Source: Gardnerella coleohominis (lineage in GTDB: Bacteria; Actinomycetota; Actinomycetes; Actinomycetales; Bifidobacteriaceae). Taken from it: a stretch of DNA of 64,000 nt. A program made the position numbers and the translations under genes. The DNA lies in NCBI RefSeq assembly GCF_002896555.1, contig NZ_MNLH01000002.1, positions 62,001 to 126,000 of the forward strand. Direction: 5' to 3'. Below, piece after piece: positions 1 through 10,022 of this stretch. Under the pieces are notes generated by a model that worked only from the letters and a program-made list of their open reading frames with translations, did no database searches and had not been told where the DNA came from. Position 1 is the stretch's first letter; each line of letters begins with the position of its first letter.

Positions 1-1
1 G

Positions 2-17
2 TGTTTCACATGAAACG
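2..17. promoter_or_regulatory. parS-like site inside parB
   Basis: TGTTTCACATGAAACG matches the parS consensus TGTTTCACGTGAAACA at 14 of 16 positions. Origin-proximal parS sites within or beside parAB are common. Whether this degenerate copy binds ParB is inference. Confidence 0.45.
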
Positions 18-938
18 AGCAATAATAACAATGGTTCGCTAGAAGATAAAAATAATACAGAAACCGCAGAAAATCAAGGATTAAAGCCTGTTGAAGGTGG
101 ATATTTAGAGTATGTTAAGCCTTCGGATATAGTTCCAAATGCTCAACAACCGCGATTAATTTTTGACGAAGAAGAACTTAGAGAACTTGCTGCTTCTATT
201 AAAGAAGTTGGAGTTCTTCAGCCAATCGTTGTTCGTAAAATCGATAAAAATAATTCCGAAAGCACTCTGCAAAACAATAGCTCTGCTCATTATGAATTAA
301 TAATGGGTGAACGACGCTGGAGAGCTTCGCAACTTGCAGGTTTAGATGTAGTTCCTGCAATAGTTAGAACAACGTCCGATGAGCACATGTTGCGCGATGC
401 ATTACTTGAAAACTTACACAGAGTTGCTTTGAATCCGCTAGAAGAAGCAGCAGCGTATGCGCAAATGATTGATGAATTTGGATTAACTCAGATTCAACTT
501 TCTCAGTCTGTATCTAAATCTAGACCGCAGATTGCAAATACTTTGCGACTTCTTAATCTGCCTCTATCGGTACAAAAACAAGTTGCTTCAGGATTGCTTT
601 CATCTGGTCACGCTCGAGCGTTGCTAGGCTTGGAAAATGCTGAAGAAATGGAAGCAGTAGCGCAAAGAATTATCAACGAAGGGCTATCAGTAAGAACTAC
701 TGAAGAAATCGTGTCTCTTAAAGGCGTAGAAACAGGTCGTAGATCTGCTCCTACTCGTAGGCAGCGGAACGATAGGTGGGCTTCATCTCCTATACGCCAT
801 CAGCTAGAAGAGCATTTTTCTACTAAGGTTTCAATCAAGGGAACACCTAAACACGGCCATATTGAAATCGTGTTCTCGTCTCCTGAGGATATGCAGCGAA
901 TAGTAGATATGCTGATGTTGAAGCAAGAAAATAAGTAG
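3..938 (+). CDS. parB: ParB chromosome-partitioning protein (5' partial)
   Basis: ParB is the CTPase and DNA clamp that loads at parS and drives chromosome segregation with ParA and SMC. The frame is open from base 3, so the true start lies outside the window. The N-terminal ParB/Srx domain is visible (the VPNAQQPR stretch, then EEELRELAASIKEVGVLQPIVV and the GERRWRA motif). It is followed by the helix-turn-helix region (LTQIQLSQSVSKSRPQIANTLRLL) and a C-terminal dimerisation part ending near MLMLKQENK. Only a short N-terminal piece appears to be missing. A parS-like 16-mer lies inside the visible coding sequence at 2-17. The gene is convergent with trxB. Identity is very secure. Confidence 0.95.
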   Translation, partial: VSHETSNNNNGSLEDKNNTETAENQGLKPVEGGYLEYVKPSDIVPNAQQPRLIFDEEELRELAASIKEVGVLQPIVVRKIDKNNSESTLQNNSSAHYELIMGERRWRASQLAGLDVVPAIVRTTSDEHMLRDALLENLHRVALNPLEEAAAYAQMIDEFGLTQIQLSQSVSKSRPQIANTLRLLNLPLSVQKQVASGLLSSGHARALLGLENAEEMEAVAQRIINEGLSVRTTEEIVSLKGVETGRRSAPTRRQRNDRWASSPIRHQLEEHFSTKVSIKGTPKHGHIEIVFSSPEDMQRIVDMLMLKQENK

Positions 939-969
939 TTTGATTTACAAAGTATGCTTTGCTACCGAT

Positions 970-1225
970 TAGGCAGAGATTTGAGATTTTTCGCAGCGAA
1001 AGAGGCGAGCCTCAGCGTCGCTAGATGGTGACTCGCCGAGAGAGCAAGAAAAATCGAAAAATCTCGGTGATTAACCAAAGATTAAAAGACTAAACATGCC
1101 AAGAGCTGTCGAAGTTTCTCTTAGAGCAATGTAAAAATTTTGCGATGAGAGAAACTCCGACAACTCAGCAACACTAAAACGGAACCTAAAGCGCGCTACG
1201 CTTTAAGCTCGGTCGATTCGCAGCA
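970..1225. repeat. Composite palindromic repeat, copy 1
   Basis: This intergenic element between parB and trxB recurs at 12604-12929. An outer stem is formed by GAGATTTTTCG and CGAAAAATCTC, enclosing smaller palindromes such as GAGGCGAGCCTC. It is followed by a core (1046-1170) that aligns without gaps to 12805-12929 with 5 mismatches in 125 bases. The core contains a second imperfect hairpin: GTCGAAGTTTCTCT pairs with AGAGAAACTCCGAC. Beyond the core lie the modules GCGCGCTACGCTTTAAGC (1191-1208) and GTCGATTCGCAGCA (1212-1225). In copy 2 these same modules sit inside the outer stem instead. No coding potential is evident. Confidence 0.8.
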
Positions 1226-1268
1226 ACACTAGATAAGGAATTTTGTAAAAATAGTCATAGGCTTTTAA

Positions 1269-1304
1269 AAAGGGAATCGCGACTAAAATGTTGTAATTCC
1301 CTTT
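1269..1304 (+). terminator. Hairpin downstream of parB
   Basis: AAAGGGAAT (1269-1277) pairs perfectly with ATTCCCTTT (1296-1304), followed by a short T-containing stretch. It is placed to end parB transcription. The U-run is weak. Confidence 0.4.
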
Positions 1305-1333
1305 CTAAATAGCTCCGAGTAATTCGAAGCAAG

Positions 1334-1377
1334 TCTAGTTAACTCGAATTAACTATAGCCAACTTGAGTTAACTAGA
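1334..1377. terminator. Convergent-gene hairpin between parB and trxB
   Basis: TCTAGTTAACTC (1334-1345) and GAGTTAACTAGA (1366-1377) form a perfect 12-bp stem between the convergent parB and trxB. It could act as a bidirectional terminator or mRNA 3'-end stem. There is no strong T-run on either side. Confidence 0.4.
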
Positions 1378-1405
1378 TTAGTCCTTAAGAAAATCTCCTT
1401 TTAGA

Positions 1406-2350
1406 TTATTTTTCCTCAAGTTCTGTTAAATAAGACTGCGCATCAAGAGCTGCATGGCATCCCATCCCAGCTGCAGAAATAGCTTGACGATATACGCTAT
1501 CTACAACATCTCCAGCAGCAAAAACTCCAGGAATTGATGTTTTAGTAGACGTGCCTTGAACAGCAATAGTCCCATCTGAATTAAGCTCTAAAGATCCATG
1601 CAAAAACTCAGTAGAAGGAGTATGACCAATTGCAACAAATATTCCTTCAGCTTCGATTTCACTAACTTCGTTAGTTTTCACATTGCGCACGGTAACTGAT
1701 TTGGCTTCCGTATCCGAGCCGTTTACAGACTCAACGACGCTATCTAAAACGAAATTAATTTTTTCGTTTTCCTTAGCTCTATCAACCATAATTTTAGATG
1801 CGCGGAATTCATTACGGCGATGAATAATAGTGACGGAAGATCCAAAACGAGTGAGGAATTGTGCTTCTTCAAAAGCGCTGTCTCCGCCTCCAATAACAAC
1901 AATCGGTTTTCCGCGGAAGAAGAATCCATCGCATGTAGCACAGTAAGAAACCCCTCGGCCAGAGTATTGCTGCTCTCCTGGCACGCCCAATTTGCGTACC
2001 TGTGAGCCTGTAGAAACGATTACAGCCTGAGCTTCATACAACATTCCGTCTCCGGTTGTAACGCTTTTTATAGGCTTATTAAAATCAACATCCTTAACAT
2101 CGTCATAAACGATTTCTGCGCCGAATTTTTCTGCCTGCTTTTGCATAGCGTCCATAAGATCCGGCCCTAAAATTCCATCAGGGAATCCAGGATAATTTTC
2201 TACTTCAGTAGTATTCACTAATTGTCCACCTGGAGTAAGCGCTCCTGCGATAACTAGCGGATTGTATCCTGCTCGCCCTAAATAAATTGCAGCAGTATAT
2301 CCGGCTGGACCTGAACCAATAATAATTGCCTTGCGTGGTTTATCTGTCAT
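1406..2350 (-). CDS. trxB: Thioredoxin-disulfide reductase TrxB
   Basis: FAD-dependent enzyme that transfers electrons from NADPH to thioredoxin in the cytoplasm. The protein has 314 residues from the chosen ATG, the usual length. An FAD-binding GSGPAG is near residue 12, the redox CATC (in YCATCDGFFF) is near 140, an NADPH-binding VIGGGDSAFEEA follows, and there is a C-terminal FAD motif (GVFAAGDV). The start at 2350 is preferred over an in-frame start 30 codons upstream because a GAGGGG ribosome-binding site sits 6-7 bases before it and the protein then begins like other TrxB. The neighbourhood beside parB is typical of actinobacterial origins. Confidence 0.95.
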   Translation of the reverse strand: MTDKPRKAIIIGSGPAGYTAAIYLGRAGYNPLVIAGALTPGGQLVNTTEVENYPGFPDGILGPDLMDAMQKQAEKFGAEIVYDDVKDVDFNKPIKSVTTGDGMLYEAQAVIVSTGSQVRKLGVPGEQQYSGRGVSYCATCDGFFFRGKPIVVIGGGDSAFEEAQFLTRFGSSVTIIHRRNEFRASKIMVDRAKENEKINFVLDSVVESVNGSDTEAKSVTVRNVKTNEVSEIEAEGIFVAIGHTPSTEFLHGSLELNSDGTIAVQGTSTKTSIPGVFAAGDVVDSVYRQAISAAGMGCHAALDAQSYLTELEEK

Positions 2351-2485
2351 AAATCCCCTCATATCTTTAAAACGCGCCTGAGCTTTGTTTAAATACTTCG
2401 TTTGAATGCTTCGTTTAAGATTTTCGTTTAAGATCTTCATTTAGATGAAGCCTTATAAAGCCTCATGAAGCATTATCAATCATTA

Positions 2486-5224
2486 TTAGTAAATCTTTGC
2501 ATAATTAATATACAAACTATTATTTGGCATACTTTCCCTAGGAACCCACAACAAGAAGTCCTGAGCCTTAACAGGATGCGTAAACTTGACTTCAGTCTTA
2601 CCACTTTCATCAAAAGTGAACTCTGCTAATTTATCACCGCTATTTGGGTCGTCTTTAGTATTAGCAAAGAGATATCCGCGTCCTCCGGAAGAACGTATTG
2701 AAATAACGAATTTATATGCCAGTTGAGGCTGAGTTAAATGCATGTAATATCCGTAGCCGTCCATATTAGAAGGCCTGTTTAAGAATTGACGAATATCTAC
2801 TTCATACGCCGTTTTGTTAACAGGAATTGCAGGAGCTGGTACAGCTTTAGCGTATTTGCGGCCTTCAGGAACCTTACGACCTTTAGCTTTTTCTTCAGGC
2901 AAAATGCCGCGACTGCCAAAAGGCACGCTGTTAATGTTTTTACTATCCCAAGGATTCGCGTCTATGAAAGAAGACGAAGAATCCCCATGGTTTAATAATC
3001 CATGTAAAGCTAAGAATGAGCCAGCAACAAGAATTATGACCATTGCGCCAATTGCTATGACTTTAGTAGATAAGCCACCAAAAATCTTAGCGTCAGCAAT
3101 ATCGTTCGCGTTTTTACGAAGTTGATTCTGTTTGTTTAAGCTTGCAGTATGCTCGCGAGGCTCAAAGCTTGGAGGCAAGGATGAGAACGAGGAAACAGTG
3201 TGCAAATCCGTATCCGTATCTTCAAGAGATTCTTCTCGCAAAGCTCTAGCTGACTCTTCTCCAGGAGCTATAAAATGACTTTGATTGTCGACCACAGGAA
3301 CTCTGCCTGTCAGTTCAGTTTCTTCGCCGATAAGCGCATTTACGCGTGATAAAGGTTCGGTATGGCGAGCGTTTTCAGTGAGCAAATCTGAAAAATCAAA
3401 AACATTAGAAGCAACTGTTGAAATATGATCTAAATCTGTATTTTCGTTGCCTTCAGTTGAATTTCCTGAATTTCCTGAATTGCCTGAATCACTAGACGCA
3501 CTTGCATCATTAGAATAGTTAGAATCGTTAGAATTATTTTCATCGACCCCATTATTTGAATTCTTATTTATAGGATTTTCGACGTTATAAGAATTACCTG
3601 CGTTAGAATCAGAACTTTCATTGTCAACAGTCTCAGAAGATTTCTTGGCTAATTTACGGTAATCTTCCTTTATAATTTGAGTTCTTTGCTCAGAAAGAGG
3701 GAATAAGGAATCATCCGCATCTAACTCTGTAGGAGCCAAAATACTAGCCATTTCTGCAGCTGCAATATCGTGGAAATCTACGTCAAAACTGCCAGTGCTT
3801 GTAGTATCAACTCCAACTTCATAAGAATTTTGTGTTTCAAAATTATCAGAAGATTTTTCAGACTTTTTATGAGAATTACGTCTGAATAAAGTTCCAATAG
3901 TTTTTCCTGCTTTTCTAAGACCTGTTCCAGCTGCGGATACAGCAGCAGAGTGTATAGATGAAGCAGCGTTAGATGCAGATGCAGCAGACTCTATTTCTGA
4001 AGCTTTTGCAGATGTAGCTGAAGAAGCTGTGCTATTAACACCATTAGCAATACTTACGCCCAGGAAACCTTTTTTCGATGAAGATTTTCCAGCATTCCCT
4101 TTGCTTGAGCTACTGTCAGATTTATTATCTGAATCATTTGAGTTAACAAGCATAGAAGGAATATCTTTAGCGTTTTCATAAGATCCGATTGATTCAATTG
4201 CAAAATTTTCATTTAGCAATCCAGAATTTTCAGCTTGCTCTAATGCTGAATCAAGTTCATCTTCGTTTTGTGAAAGACCTTCAGGGAAAGGCAGAATAGT
4301 TTTTTCGTCGCTTGGTTTTAGCTTTACGGAATTAATTGAAGCTTCGCCTTCTAATCTTGGTAACAAAATGTCTTGAGCGCTTAAATTGCGAAGCTGAGTA
4401 TATGTGCCAAGCAATGCAGAAAGTTCAGCTATTGAGGCCATTGGGATAACTTTTGAATCCGCTTGGCTGTTGTTCTGATTGTTAACTTTCGCTAATCCTC
4501 GCTTGCAAATCATACGAAACTCGGAAGGTATGTTTTCAGGAAGGCGAGACATGGAAAAATCTTGCAAATTTTGTGACTTTGTGCGCGTAAGAAGTGCATA
4601 AAGAAGTGCTGCTAATTGACGCGTTGCAACTTGCTCATAAAACTCAGGAGATGGAGTTTGTATATTTTCCGCGCTGTTTGACTTGTTATCATCCGCAGAA
4701 TCAGATTTATTTTGTAGCAAAGTTACATCTTTAATCATAGGGCTAACAGGAGTATCTGCTAGCTCAATTCCGCGTGCTGTGAGCCTCACTGTGTCAGTAG
4801 AAATAGCATGATGTGTTATGCCATTAGCAATCATTTTGCTTACAATACTTGCGGTTTCCGAAACTATAGTGCGTATTGCTTCGTAGCTTAAAGGATTTAA
4901 TTGGACTTTTTTCTTTTGTTTGAAATTATCTGAAAGATAGTCGCTTATGCTTAATCCAGAATCTAAAGCTGTAATAATAATCGCAACATCGTCAATATGT
5001 TGAAGTTGTAAAACCTGAGTGAATTTACTGCTTCGAGCAAGTGCAAGAGTTGAAGAAATAGTGTTAATTTCAGGCAGGAATCTGGAGTCTCTTACGATGA
5101 AAAGCTGGCAATCGCGAGCTAAAATATTGTCGCTTGTCTGCCAAACCTGAAGTTCCTCGTCATTACGCAATGGAGAAATCAGTGCGTAACGGTTTAGAAC
5201 TACATCTCCTAAACAAGGTTTCAT
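2486..5224 (-). CDS. MurJ-linked pseudokinase with extracytoplasmic C-terminal domain
   Basis: 912-residue membrane protein directly downstream of murJ. Residues 1-275 look like a protein-kinase fold (begins GDVVLNRYALISPLRNDEEL) that lacks the catalytic signatures. There is no VAIK-type lysine, the HRD position reads HHAIS, and no DFG is seen. A long Ser/Asn/Asp-rich low-complexity region (about 340-740) follows, then one transmembrane segment (VIAIGAMVIILVAGSFLAL) and a C-terminal beta-rich domain that would lie outside the cell. In Mycobacterium tuberculosis the same order, pseudokinase-TM-extracellular domain, is fused to MurJ (Rv3910), where the phosphorylated pseudokinase recruits FhaA. 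Here it is a separate gene. Its role in gating lipid II flipping is inferred from that comparison. Confidence 0.75.
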   Translation of the reverse strand: MKPCLGDVVLNRYALISPLRNDEELQVWQTSDNILARDCQLFIVRDSRFLPEINTISSTLALARSSKFTQVLQLQHIDDVAIIITALDSGLSISDYLSDNFKQKKKVQLNPLSYEAIRTIVSETASIVSKMIANGITHHAISTDTVRLTARGIELADTPVSPMIKDVTLLQNKSDSADDNKSNSAENIQTPSPEFYEQVATRQLAALLYALLTRTKSQNLQDFSMSRLPENIPSEFRMICKRGLAKVNNQNNSQADSKVIPMASIAELSALLGTYTQLRNLSAQDILLPRLEGEASINSVKLKPSDEKTILPFPEGLSQNEDELDSALEQAENSGLLNENFAIESIGSYENAKDIPSMLVNSNDSDNKSDSSSSKGNAGKSSSKKGFLGVSIANGVNSTASSATSAKASEIESAASASNAASSIHSAAVSAAGTGLRKAGKTIGTLFRRNSHKKSEKSSDNFETQNSYEVGVDTTSTGSFDVDFHDIAAAEMASILAPTELDADDSLFPLSEQRTQIIKEDYRKLAKKSSETVDNESSDSNAGNSYNVENPINKNSNNGVDENNSNDSNYSNDASASSDSGNSGNSGNSTEGNENTDLDHISTVASNVFDFSDLLTENARHTEPLSRVNALIGEETELTGRVPVVDNQSHFIAPGEESARALREESLEDTDTDLHTVSSFSSLPPSFEPREHTASLNKQNQLRKNANDIADAKIFGGLSTKVIAIGAMVIILVAGSFLALHGLLNHGDSSSSFIDANPWDSKNINSVPFGSRGILPEEKAKGRKVPEGRKYAKAVPAPAIPVNKTAYEVDIRQFLNRPSNMDGYGYYMHLTQPQLAYKFVISIRSSGGRGYLFANTKDDPNSGDKLAEFTFDESGKTEVKFTHPVKAQDFLLWVPRESMPNNSLYINYAKIY

Positions 5225-5382
5225 CTATTGCTCATCTTCCTAGTTTTAAAAAATACATATGCCGATATCAATATTCTAGTGGTGACGTGCCATAAGTGCA
5301 TCATACTTTTTGTGGATTTTGTAACAAATATATTATTAGTGGCGTGTTTATTACATTTTTGCCGATTTTAAAATTATCTAAG

Positions 5383-7161
5383 TTATTTTGAGCTATGCGA
5401 TCTTATTATTCTCGGCTTACGAGGCGTATCGCTATTGTCTTTTGTTTCAACGTTTTTATTTGTTTCAACGTTCTTCTTAACAAATCCAAATGAAGCTAGA
5501 GCTGGAATTTTAGAAGATATTTTATGCATGAAAGAGTTATATATTGCAGTAAGCTCTTCAGTCTTCAAAACAATTAAAGCGCCAATGTAAGAGACAAGAA
5601 TTGCAATGGTTAAAATAAAGCAGATAAGAATCGCGTGAATCCATCTTAAAGCTCCATGAAGCTGAGAAGATTCAATGTTAATTGCATGCATAACAGGTTT
5701 TCTTACTAGCATCGTAAAGGCAATAGAAACAACAGTAGCAATCGCGATTTTAATATGTGCAGTAAGCAGTCTTGAATCATCTAAATCGTTGTTAAAACGT
5801 TTCCTAAGCACCCATATAAGTGCTGGGAATGTAATAAGAAATTCAATCGTAACTGACGAACTTAAAACTTCCACCCATTTCATAGGTGGGAATATCTGTA
5901 TGCATGCTACAAGTATTAAAAGCTCAACTATTACTCCAGCAAGAGCAAAAATAAACGGTCGTTTTCCATCTTCAAAAGCGTAGAAAGTACGTTGAATAAT
6001 TAGATATGCGCTCGCGAAAGGCAAACTAAAAGCTAATAACATTAGCGGAGGTGCCATAAGATGCGCTTCGTTAATATTTATAGACGGCAACAATGCTAAA
6101 GAAAGAGGTAGCGGCATAGTTACAAAAGCAATCAAGAAGAAGCACATAAGAAGACTTACATGTCTTAAAGATTCACTCAAATCTTTTCTTGCTAAAGCTA
6201 TATTATGCTCTGCGATTGAGCGTGAAATCTTAGGGAATATTGCTGTAGCTACTGATACTGCTATAAGCGAATACGGGAGGATGTATATAGTGTACGCATT
6301 TTGATAAGTAGCATTACTAGCTACGTAAAATTGATCAATCCCAAATCTAGTTTTTGCAGCAAAAGGCGCGCTTGTGATTATATGCGTAGTGGCCATAACT
6401 GATAGCTGAGTTATAAGAACAATTCCTGCGCTCCAAGCAGCAACAGGACCCATAGAACGCAATCCGATACCTTTGATTCCCCAGCTAGGCTTGTAAACAA
6501 TACCTACTTTTGTTAAAGGTATGAAAAGTAGTAAAGCTTGTACTGCAACGCCTAAAGTCCAAAATCCTGCTGTTAGTAAAATACTGCCGCCGTTCCAAAA
6601 ACTTAAAGGTTTTGTAGTAGCTCTACCAAACAAGATAATAAAAGTTGCAAAGCCAATGCAGCTTACTACATTTGCGGCTACAGAGCTCCAAGCGTACATG
6701 GCAAATTTGCCTTTAGCTGCTAAAATCTGCCCTAAAACTGTGTATAAGCCATAGAAGAATATTTGTGGTATGCACCACAAAGTAAAAGCATTAGTTAAGG
6801 CAAGCATTTCAGGACTGCCACCTGCGTAAAGCCAAGTTAACACAGGCGTTGAAATGCCCATAATAATCGTCACAGACAATAAAAGAATAATGGCGAAAGT
6901 AATAAGTTTGTTAAGGCGATCTTTGGCATCTTTTTTCTCTAAAGTTCGTACGATTTGAGGTACGAGAACGGCGTTGAAGATTCCTCCAGAAACAAGAGTG
7001 TAAATAAGCTGCGGAATCATAGATCCGGCTTGATAAGCATTGGCTGCTAGGCCAGTTGTTCCTAAAGCTGCAGCAAGTAAGATTGTGCGAATTTGGCCCG
7101 TAACTCGCGAGGCTGCGGTGCCACTGGCCATAATAACTGAATTTCGACCTACTGAGCTCAT
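5383..7161 (-). CDS. murJ: Lipid II flippase MurJ (MviN)
   Basis: 592-residue polytopic protein of the MOP superfamily that flips lipid II across the membrane for peptidoglycan synthesis. Typical early sequence is visible: SVGRNSVIMASGTAASRVTGQIRTILLAAALG. About fourteen hydrophobic segments follow, with a hydrophilic C-terminal tail (KKNVETNKN...). It starts within the last codons of the upstream DUF6049 gene through an ATGA overlap, which indicates translational coupling. A 158-bp gap separates it from the downstream pseudokinase, so that gene may have its own promoter. The mycobacterial homologue carries the pseudokinase in the same chain. Confidence 0.93.
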   Translation of the reverse strand: MSSVGRNSVIMASGTAASRVTGQIRTILLAAALGTTGLAANAYQAGSMIPQLIYTLVSGGIFNAVLVPQIVRTLEKKDAKDRLNKLITFAIILLLSVTIIMGISTPVLTWLYAGGSPEMLALTNAFTLWCIPQIFFYGLYTVLGQILAAKGKFAMYAWSSVAANVVSCIGFATFIILFGRATTKPLSFWNGGSILLTAGFWTLGVAVQALLLFIPLTKVGIVYKPSWGIKGIGLRSMGPVAAWSAGIVLITQLSVMATTHIITSAPFAAKTRFGIDQFYVASNATYQNAYTIYILPYSLIAVSVATAIFPKISRSIAEHNIALARKDLSESLRHVSLLMCFFLIAFVTMPLPLSLALLPSININEAHLMAPPLMLLAFSLPFASAYLIIQRTFYAFEDGKRPFIFALAGVIVELLILVACIQIFPPMKWVEVLSSSVTIEFLITFPALIWVLRKRFNNDLDDSRLLTAHIKIAIATVVSIAFTMLVRKPVMHAINIESSQLHGALRWIHAILICFILTIAILVSYIGALIVLKTEELTAIYNSFMHKISSKIPALASFGFVKKNVETNKNVETKDNSDTPRKPRIIRSHSSK

Positions 7162-10022
7162 TCGTTTGGATCCTTCTTACGGTGGAATTGCCTCCAAAGC
7201 CCCCATATTCCAAGAGCGAAAGCAAACATTATAATAATCGTACCGCTTTTATCGCTAATCTGTAGAGTCCCTGTAATAGTGGTGAATTGCGATTGTGAAA
7301 AAGTATCGTGTTGTCTATCTTCTAAGCTTAATGTCGCTTTAGTTTGCGTTGATGTAGTAACTCGAACAGGCAAAGTTACTTGAGTTTCGCTATTGGCTGG
7401 CACGCTAACAAGTGTTTTTCTGGCTAAAACAATTTCCATGGATTGCGTTGTAGCAGCTACATAAACTTTTATAGGATAAGGATGAGAGTTGCTGACAACA
7501 ACAGGCAAAGATGCTGTTTCGCTAACGACCGTTATATTTTTAGGCGGAATAATACGAATTCCTGATACAAGGCTGTTAACAAGAGTTCGTGTTGTAAATT
7601 CGTTTTGATTGCTGTTGTCGTTTTGTTTCGACTTTTCTTTATCTGCTTGGTTTTTGTTTGCTTTGTCTGTACTTTTATCAGTGTTTTTGTTGGCATCTTT
7701 AGCAGTTGCGTTTTCGTCGTTTTCGTCGTTTTCGCCGTTTTTACTATCTTCGCTATCTTCGTTGTTTTCGCTAATGCTATTCTCTGTGGTTTTATCAGGA
7801 AGCTTAGATTCTTTTCGTACAGAACTATTCTTATTTTCTTTTGATTGATTATCAGAAAAATGCGATTTTCCGCTATAAGAAAGTATTTCTATTAATGCCA
7901 TTTCGTCAAAAGCATTAATAAGTTGATTTCCCCAAGTTTTTGAGTTTATTGCTTTATTAAGATTACCCATTTTTGCGTGCTGTTTTGCTAAAGCCTGGGC
8001 GTCTCCAGCGTCGCTTTTTTCTTTATTGATTTTTTTATCGTCAAGAATATTGTTATTAAAGTTCAGTAATTTTTCTCTATTTTTAGTTAATTGCTGCAGC
8101 TTATTATTTCTTAATTGCGTATCCTCAGAGTTTAGTCCACTATTATCTGGAACTAGCTTTCGTAAAACGTTATTTTCAAATGGCTCAGATGAAGTAAGAG
8201 ATTCAAAATCCTGAAGATTAATCCACGGCGATTTTTCCAGAGCTTTCATTACTGCATCAACCGTATCGCTGCTAGTTTCAGAATCAAAAGTGACTAGTAA
8301 GTGACGCGATGCGTAAGGCTGTTCCATCTGATAAAACGCGCTTTGTGCGACTAATCTAATAATTCGTCCTGCTTCTGTGGATTCAGCTGTTGATAATTCG
8401 TTTGTTGCTTTACCGTTCGCTAATCGCGTTAAAACTTCTTGTGAAGAAAGAACCTTAATTTCTCCAGCGTTAGTTGGGATTTTGTATACGCCAGTGTTTA
8501 TAGCAAAACGATTTGCGTTAGGGTCAAATCCATTTGTGGAAATAACAGTATTGTATCCGTTAATTTTAGCTTGCGTTAAAGCGTTAAGAGTCCATTGTCC
8601 ACTTGTTTGCCAAGCGATAACAGGTGTTTTGAGATCCTTGCAATTTATTTCGTTATGAGATTTCTTTTGTGAATCTTGTAGTGATCCAGCTATTTTGCAA
8701 GATTCTTTAGCTGACCATTTTTCTGGCGCGATTCCAGCAGATTTATATAGGCTTGGATAATTATCTTCTGCGTAAGAGCTTATATCAAATCCATCTTTCT
8801 GCATAAATAAGTTTGGCGTATAGAGGATCTTTGATATTTTTAGCGTTTCAGGATCTGCTATCGTCTGTAATTTATTATGTTTTACCGCAAGATTTACCTG
8901 TTTAATAATTCGCTTATCTTCGCTTTGATCTAGTGAAAGTGTTGCTTTTATTTCGCTAGGGAAGTTGAATACAGAATGATTTGCAGAGCTATCTTTTGAA
9001 CTATCTTCTTTTTCTTTAGTTTTCTCTTTAGAGTTATCGCTAGATTTGTTATCTTTAGTATCTTTGTTATCTTTAGTATCTTTATTTTTATTTTCAGTTT
9101 GACTATTTCCAACGTTTTCTTCTAATTTATGTGCTGGAATAGTTACTTTCCACTTGCGAGGATTTGCCAGAATTGGCATAACAGCTGTTATATCGATAGG
9201 CGGAGTATTAGGATTTGGTAAGCCATCGTTTGATCTAGTTAAGAAAGATGTAAGTGAAATATAGTGCTTTCCATCTTCAGAAGTATATGTAATTAATAGC
9301 GGCTTTGGTCCCCAATGGCGTATCGCCTTAATATTAGCGGAGTCTGATTTTACGTCAACGTTAATAGTTCGCGAGCTATTAGCTGCCATAGTTTTTACAG
9401 ATGCTGTTCCTAAAAGCTGCATAGTTGGTATTCGAGATTGGCCTTCTGACCACTTTTGCATATCAGTTCGAGACACAAAAGTGTGATATGGGTTCACGAA
9501 CACATTTACTGTTCCCTTAGGAAGAGTCTGATTTTTAGCAGTATAAAGAGATACAGATAAGTGATATCCGCTTGTTTCAGTTACTACAGGTGTTGCTTGG
9601 AGAATTTTTAAAGAAAGACCTTTACTTAGCAGATTTGTGCGTTTAAAGGTATTAGTTTTGTGTTTGGCTCTAAAAGAGTTAATATTCGATTTTTTACTGT
9701 TGTTGGCGCTGTTATTAGAGCTGTTATTGTCGTTTTTGTTTGTGCTATCGCTTGCACTATCGTTTGCGCTATCTTTGGCGCTATTGCCGACTTTGCTATC
9801 GCTTCCGCTGCCATTATTGCTTGTATTACTGTTAGCGTCATTGCCATTACTACTACTATTTGATTCAGCGGCTATAGCATTACGATTCGGATTAAAAACA
9901 TGATTGAAAAGTTGGCAATCTGCTATGCTAACTACGCATAAAGCGAGGCACAATATAATAGCGCAAGCAATATCGCCCAATCGTTTGATGAGTGATGTTG
10001 ATTGTTTATTCGCAATTTTCAT
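7158..10022 (-). CDS. DUF6049-type membrane-anchored cell-surface protein
   Basis: Large protein of about 954 residues encoded between the Nudix gene and murJ, the position of the DUF6049 family (Rv3909 in M. tuberculosis). It has an N-terminal hydrophobic signal/anchor (DIACAIILCLALCVVSIA), then a Ser/Asn/Asp/Lys-rich stretch (about 45-125). A long beta-rich exported region carries two further low-complexity linkers rich in K/D/E/N. A single C-terminal transmembrane segment (TIIIMFAFALGIWGLW) and a basic tail (RQFHRKKDPNE) follow. The start at 10022 (MKIANKQ) gives a small overlap with the upstream gene; an in-frame start at 10055 is also possible. Biochemical function is unknown; linkage to murJ suggests cell-envelope assembly. 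Confidence 0.7.
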   Translation of the reverse strand: MKIANKQSTSLIKRLGDIACAIILCLALCVVSIADCQLFNHVFNPNRNAIAAESNSSSNGNDANSNTSNNGSGSDSKVGNSAKDSANDSASDSTNKNDNNSSNNSANNSKKSNINSFRAKHKTNTFKRTNLLSKGLSLKILQATPVVTETSGYHLSVSLYTAKNQTLPKGTVNVFVNPYHTFVSRTDMQKWSEGQSRIPTMQLLGTASVKTMAANSSRTINVDVKSDSANIKAIRHWGPKPLLITYTSEDGKHYISLTSFLTRSNDGLPNPNTPPIDITAVMPILANPRKWKVTIPAHKLEENVGNSQTENKNKDTKDNKDTKDNKSSDNSKEKTKEKEDSSKDSSANHSVFNFPSEIKATLSLDQSEDKRIIKQVNLAVKHNKLQTIADPETLKISKILYTPNLFMQKDGFDISSYAEDNYPSLYKSAGIAPEKWSAKESCKIAGSLQDSQKKSHNEINCKDLKTPVIAWQTSGQWTLNALTQAKINGYNTVISTNGFDPNANRFAINTGVYKIPTNAGEIKVLSSQEVLTRLANGKATNELSTAESTEAGRIIRLVAQSAFYQMEQPYASRHLLVTFDSETSSDTVDAVMKALEKSPWINLQDFESLTSSEPFENNVLRKLVPDNSGLNSEDTQLRNNKLQQLTKNREKLLNFNNNILDDKKINKEKSDAGDAQALAKQHAKMGNLNKAINSKTWGNQLINAFDEMALIEILSYSGKSHFSDNQSKENKNSSVRKESKLPDKTTENSISENNEDSEDSKNGENDENDENATAKDANKNTDKSTDKANKNQADKEKSKQNDNSNQNEFTTRTLVNSLVSGIRIIPPKNITVVSETASLPVVVSNSHPYPIKVYVAATTQSMEIVLARKTLVSVPANSETQVTLPVRVTTSTQTKATLSLEDRQHDTFSQSQFTTITGTLQISDKSGTIIIMFAFALGIWGLWRQFHRKKDPNE

